Translations under genes and position numbers: made by a program | DNA from: Ga0077523 sp038324085 | GTDB lineage: Bacteria; Pseudomonadota; Gammaproteobacteria; Burkholderiales; Ga0077523 | Assembly (NCBI GenBank): GCA_038324085.1 | Contig: JBBQHP010000026.1 | Location: 3,832-67,831, forward strand | Direction: 5' to 3' | Length of the DNA: 64,000 nucleotides | The notes under the pieces: generated by a model | Told to the model about the DNA's origin: nothing | Seen by the model: only the letters and a program-made list of their open reading frames with translations | Database searches by the model: none | Part shown: piece after piece, positions 60,860 to 64,000 of the stretch | How the letters are laid out: every line of letters starts with the position of its first letter | How positions within the stretch are numbered: position 1 is the first letter of the stretch

Positions 60860-61267
60860 ATGCGTAACCGTCTCATCACCAGTGTACTGGTGGCCTCCGC
60901 CTTGGCACTCGGAGCAGCCTCCAGCTTCGGCGCCGATGGCGATGCCGTCAAAGTCGGCAAGAAAAACGACTTCGGCCGCGAAGCCGATGGCGACGCCGTC
61001 AAGATCGGCAAGAAGAGCGACTTCGGCCGCGAAGCCGACGGCGACGCAGTCAAGGTCGGCAAGAAGAAGGACTTCGGCCGCGAAGCCGACGGCGATGCAG
61101 TCAAGGTCGGCAAGAAGAAGGACTTCGGGCGTGAAGCCGAAGGCGATGCGGTCAAGGTCGGCAAGAAGAAGGCCCACGGGCGCGAAGCCGAAGGCGACGA
61201 CGTCAAGGCCGGCAAGAAGAGCGAATTCGGACGCGAGGCGGATCAGGCAGCCGCAGCGGCCAAGTAA
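60860..61267 (+). CDS. Exported protein of six 17-residue repeats
   Basis: 135 residues. The ATG at 60860 follows TTTGGAGAACTTCA. A signal peptide (MRNRLITSVLVASALALGAASSFGA) is followed almost entirely by six 17-residue repeats with consensus DAVKVGKKxDFGREADG; only the last 11 residues (ADQAAAAAK etc.) are outside the pattern. The mature part alternates Lys-Lys and Asp/Glu and has no Cys or Trp, so it is highly charged and probably extended or disordered. I know of no named family with this repeat. A strong terminator follows 20 bases after the stop, so it is transcribed alone. Confidence 0.85.
   Translation: MRNRLITSVLVASALALGAASSFGADGDAVKVGKKNDFGREADGDAVKIGKKSDFGREADGDAVKVGKKKDFGREADGDAVKVGKKKDFGREAEGDAVKVGKKKAHGREAEGDDVKAGKKSEFGREADQAAAAAK
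60941..61246 (+). repeat. Six tandem 51-bp coding repeats
   Basis: Units start at 60941, 60992, 61043, 61094, 61145 and 61196. Each is 51 bases, encoding 17 residues. Units 3 and 4 are nearly identical in DNA; units 1, 5 and 6 diverge (AH for DF in unit 5, DDVKAGKKSEF in unit 6). The fading towards both ends and near-identity in the middle suggest recent slippage or unequal exchange in the centre. Confidence 0.95.
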
Positions 61268-61287
61268 CAGCCCCTCAGGGCTGCGAG

Positions 61288-61313
61288 AACGGGGCGTTCG
61301 TCGCCCCGTTTTC
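61288..61313 (+). terminator. Rho-independent terminator after the repeat protein
   Basis: AACGGGGCG (61288-61296) pairs with CGCCCCGTT (61302-61310) around TTCGT, and the stem's last bases run into TTTTC (61309-61313). It lies 20 bases after the stop codon. Confidence 0.85.
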
Positions 61314-61387
61314 AATTGTGCTTTGCGGCGCGTCCGGTGGCGTTTGCAGTCGGGCCCGGCCGCTGCTGATCGACGGGGGAATTGGTC

Positions 61388-63898
61388 ATGGTCATTCGTT
61401 GCTTGTTGATGCTGCTTGCGATCGTCGCGTTCGCTCCCACCGCGGAAGCCATGAACGCGAGCGACGTCGCTACGTGCGCGCCGATGATGAAGCGCAAGGT
61501 TGAAACGCTCACGGGCCTGTTCAAGATCCACGTGGTCTGCGATCAGGTGTTCTTCGAGCTTCCGAAAGCGATCCTGAACAAGGATCTGCTCGTCACCACC
61601 GAGTTCGCCGCCGTGTCGGTCAATACCGAGGATGCGGCTCCCGGCGAGGTCGTCTACAACGGACTGCTCCGCTTCGTGCGTCGCGGCAACCGCGTCTTCC
61701 TCGAGAAAGTCCAGTACGACATCTGGGCGCCCATGGCGCCCAACCTTCAGCGCGGCGTCGAGGCCGCCCAGCTCGGCACGGTCATCAAGACCTTCGACGT
61801 CAAGTACGAGGGTGATGACGGTTCGCCGGTGATCGAGATGACCGGCCTGTTCGTGACGGAGGTGCCGGACGGATTCGGCCAGGAATACCGTTCCCAGTTC
61901 CGCGTCGCCACGGTCGATCCGAAGCGCTCCTACATTGCGCGGGTCAAGGCCTTTCCGAGGAACGTGAGCGTGCGCTTCTACCAGACCTGGGTACCGGACC
62001 AGGCGGAACGCCAGCGTAATCCCGAGGACGCCCACGACCTGGGATTCATGTTCCACACCAACATCCTCCTGCTGCCCGAGAAGCCCATGCGTCCCCGGTA
62101 CTGGGACGAACGTGTCGGTTACTTTCCGGTGCGCTTTCTCGACTACGGCACCGGCGAACACGGCGGCGTGAAGCGGGCCTTCATTCAGCGCTATCGGCTC
62201 GAGAAGAAGGACCCGACGGCGGCAGTATCCGAGCCGAAACAGCCGATCGTCTTCTACATCAGCCGTGAAGTCCCGTCGCAGTGGACGCCCTATCTCAAGC
62301 GCGCCGTGGAGGATTGGAACGGCGTATTCGAAAAAGCCGGCTTCAGGAATGCGCTGGTGGTGCGCGATGCGCCCGGCGACGAGGAGGATCCTTCGTGGGA
62401 TCCGGAAGATCTGCGCTTCAACGTGATCCGCTGGACGCCGAGCGGCCGCCAGAATGCTTCCGGTCCGGCCGTGGTCGACCCCCGCAGCGGCGAGGTGATG
62501 GCCTCGCACATCATCTTCTGGCACGACATCCTGAAGCTGCTCGAGACCTGGTACATCACCCAGGTCGGCGCGCTCGATCCGCGCGCCCAGAAGCTGCCCC
62601 TGCCCGACGACCTGATGGGTGAACTGCTGCGCTACGTGGCAAGCCACGAAGTCGGTCACGCGCTCGGCCTGCGCCACAACTTCAAGGCTTCCAGCGCCTA
62701 CACCGTCGCCCAGTTGCGCGACCCGGCATGGACCCGACGCTGGGGCACGTCGGCTTCGATCATGTCGTACGCACGCTTCAACTACGTCGCCCAGCCGGGG
62801 GACAACGCCGGCCTGTTTCCGCGCTTCGGCCCATACGATTATTTCGCGATCCAATGGGGGTATTCACCGATCGGAACCGAGATGTGCACCGATGAGGAAT
62901 GGGCGGCGCTGGACAAATCGGCATCGCGCCAGATCGACGAGCCGACGTTGCGCTTCGGTGGCGAGGACGTCGCGGCCGAGTACGACCCGGACGTCAATAC
63001 GCAGGTGCTGGGTTCGGATCCGCTGGCGGCGACGGCACTCGGACTGAAGAACATCGATCGTGTGGCGCGCCTCCTGGTACCGGCGACCGAGAAGCTCGGG
63101 GGCGACTATGCGCGGCTCGGCGAATTGTACGAAGCGCTGGTGAAGAAGCGCGACAACGAGCTGGGCGCCGTCGCGAAGCTGGTGGGAGGCGTGGACGAGG
63201 TCCGCTACCAGGCGGGGCGAGGCAAGGCCCCGTTCATGCCGGTGCCTCCGGAGCGGCAGCGCGAGGCGGTGAAGTTCCTGCTCGACAACGCTTTCAACAC
63301 GCCCACCGCCCTGCTCGACCGGGACCTGGTGTTTCGCATCGCACCCACGCGCACCCAGGATCCGTTGCAGGGTTCGAACATCCAGCTCTTGTCCAGGTTG
63401 CTGCGCACCGGCGTGTTTCAACGCATGGCCGAGGCACGCACCTACTGGCCGGACCGTCCGAGCTACGTGGGGATCGACCTGCTCAAGGATCTGGATGACG
63501 GGTTGTTTCGCGAACTCGACTCGCCCTCGCCCAGGATCGATCTGTATCGACGCACGGTGCAGCGCAACTACGTCCTGCGCCTGAAGGTCGTCAACGGCGA
63601 ATTCCGGGATGCGCACGATGATTCATCGAGCGCCATCGAAGAGGACCGCGATCGCGGCAGCCTGCGCCGCGATCGCAGGAAGAATGCGGCTTCGATCGCG
63701 CAGTTCAATTCGAGCCTGGCGGAGACCGCACACAGCTACGCCGTGATCGCGGGGGCCGCGAGCGAGTTCCGCGCCGCGCTGCGCGTGGGCGTGAACTACC
63801 TGGGCGCGAAGATCCAGAAGAAGCTGGATTCGGTGCAGGACGCGGAAACCAAGGCGCACCTGAGGGATATCCTCGCGGAACTCGAACGCATCATCTGA
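61388..63898 (+). CDS. Zinc-dependent metalloprotease with DUF5117/DUF4953-like domains
   Basis: 836 residues from the ATG at 61388 (a TTG at 61382 is also in frame). A signal peptide (IRCLLMLLAIVAFAPTAEA) precedes a large N-terminal region (ETLTGLFKIHVVCDQVFFELP ... YFPVRFLDYGTGEHGGVK ... PIVFYISREVPSQWTPYLKRAVEDWNGVFEKAGF). The metzincin-type zinc site is SHEVGHALGLRHNF, ligands His420, His424 and His430 with Glu421, and the Met-turn SIMSYARFN follows. This matches the DUF5117-DUF4953 family of exported proteases seen in many Bacteroidota and Proteobacteria. Substrate unknown. The gene is monocistronic, with a hairpin and repeat element after it. Confidence 0.92.
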   Translation: MVIRCLLMLLAIVAFAPTAEAMNASDVATCAPMMKRKVETLTGLFKIHVVCDQVFFELPKAILNKDLLVTTEFAAVSVNTEDAAPGEVVYNGLLRFVRRGNRVFLEKVQYDIWAPMAPNLQRGVEAAQLGTVIKTFDVKYEGDDGSPVIEMTGLFVTEVPDGFGQEYRSQFRVATVDPKRSYIARVKAFPRNVSVRFYQTWVPDQAERQRNPEDAHDLGFMFHTNILLLPEKPMRPRYWDERVGYFPVRFLDYGTGEHGGVKRAFIQRYRLEKKDPTAAVSEPKQPIVFYISREVPSQWTPYLKRAVEDWNGVFEKAGFRNALVVRDAPGDEEDPSWDPEDLRFNVIRWTPSGRQNASGPAVVDPRSGEVMASHIIFWHDILKLLETWYITQVGALDPRAQKLPLPDDLMGELLRYVASHEVGHALGLRHNFKASSAYTVAQLRDPAWTRRWGTSASIMSYARFNYVAQPGDNAGLFPRFGPYDYFAIQWGYSPIGTEMCTDEEWAALDKSASRQIDEPTLRFGGEDVAAEYDPDVNTQVLGSDPLAATALGLKNIDRVARLLVPATEKLGGDYARLGELYEALVKKRDNELGAVAKLVGGVDEVRYQAGRGKAPFMPVPPERQREAVKFLLDNAFNTPTALLDRDLVFRIAPTRTQDPLQGSNIQLLSRLLRTGVFQRMAEARTYWPDRPSYVGIDLLKDLDDGLFRELDSPSPRIDLYRRTVQRNYVLRLKVVNGEFRDAHDDSSSAIEEDRDRGSLRRDRRKNAASIAQFNSSLAETAHSYAVIAGAASEFRAALRVGVNYLGAKIQKKLDSVQDAETKAHLRDILAELERII

Positions 63899-63910
63899 GC
63901 GCGTGTTCCG

Positions 63911-63942
63911 GCGGCGCGCCGAGCCCGGGCCCGGCGCGCCGC
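63911..63942. terminator. 10-bp perfect GC stem-loop after the metalloprotease gene
   Basis: GCGGCGCGCC (63911-63920) pairs with GGCGCGCCGC (63933-63942) around a 12-base loop that itself contains GCCCGGGC. It lies 12 bases after the stop. There is no T-run, so termination is inferred from place only. Confidence 0.5.
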
Positions 63943-63949
63943 AACAGCG

Positions 63950-64000
63950 CTAGCGCGAGCCACCCGGCGAGGGGCCCCGCCCCGCAGGGGCGGGGATCGA
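63950..64000. repeat. GC-rich hairpin repeat, copy B (runs to window edge)
   Basis: 51 bases nearly identical to 42118-42169. This copy forms a perfect 9-bp stem, CCCCGCCCC/GGGGCGGGG with loop GCA. It lies downstream of a gene 3' end, as copy A does. It may continue beyond the window. Confidence 0.75.

Overview
The window is GC-rich and densely coded on both strands, with short intergenic gaps and no rRNA, tRNA, prophage or intact transposon that I can see. It looks like a betaproteobacterial-type chromosome (moderate confidence). The pointers are three PEP-CTERM secreted proteins, a tandem glycine riboswitch ahead of gcvT-gcvH-gcvP, a 260-residue 3-hydroxybutyrate dehydrogenase, KDPG aldolase with KDG kinase, and several Tat-exported enzymes.

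Layout. 0-8.4 kb: two paralogous ~1,070-1,090-residue regulators (MalT-like STAND ATPase, helical repeats, C-terminal OmpR-like winged helix plus BTAD). Between them sit three genes for small barrel-like proteins, two of them truncated and head to head. 8.5-9.7 kb: an overlapping AbiEi/AbiEii-like toxin-antitoxin pair. 9.7-13.5 kb: TSUP permease, frameshifted metallophosphoesterase, DUF2892 protein, Crp/Fnr regulator, epoxide hydrolase. 13.7-19.2 kb: a tightly packed minus-strand operon with a TVP38/mercuric-reductase-like fusion, DUF547 protein, TIGR04283- and TIGR04282-type glycosyltransferases and an FAD oxidoreductase. 19.6-23.5 kb: HExxH protein, Sel1 protein, fluoroacetate-dehalogenase-like hydrolase, aminotransferase. 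23.6-31.1 kb: ketopantoate-reductase-like protein, CPBP protease, mandelate-racemase homologue with a changed catalytic lysine, twin-Cys exported peptide, Tat amidohydrolase, FAD-linked lactate/glycolate-type dehydrogenase. 31.1-34.2 kb: PEP-CTERM protein, MFS transporter, NMT1-like binding protein. 34.3-38.9 kb: riboswitch and glycine cleavage operon. 39-47.2 kb: amidase, decayed ABC ATPase gene, CDGSH Fe-S protein, dihaem cytochrome, two transporters. 47.6-54.7 kb: GNAT protein, two PEP-CTERM proteins, VOC protein, DUF167 protein, threonine-aldolase-like protein, a probable halohydrin dehalogenase and a YbaL-type antiporter. 55-64 kb: bdhA, eda-kdgK, formamidase-like protein, second ketopantoate-reductase-like protein, a 17-residue-repeat exported protein and a metzincin-type metalloprotease.

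The most notable items are: (i) a short SDR-fold protein carrying the complete halohydrin dehalogenase signature (T-x4-F-x-G and S-x12-Y-x3-R), on the same 64 kb as a fluoroacetate-dehalogenase-like hydrolase and an epoxide hydrolase; (ii) the duplicated giant regulator linked to small secreted barrel-like proteins; (iii) a mandelate racemase homologue with the S-specific lysine replaced by arginine; (iv) an exported protein built from six 17-residue repeats; (v) a 51-52 bp GC-rich hairpin repeat present twice, about 22 kb apart.
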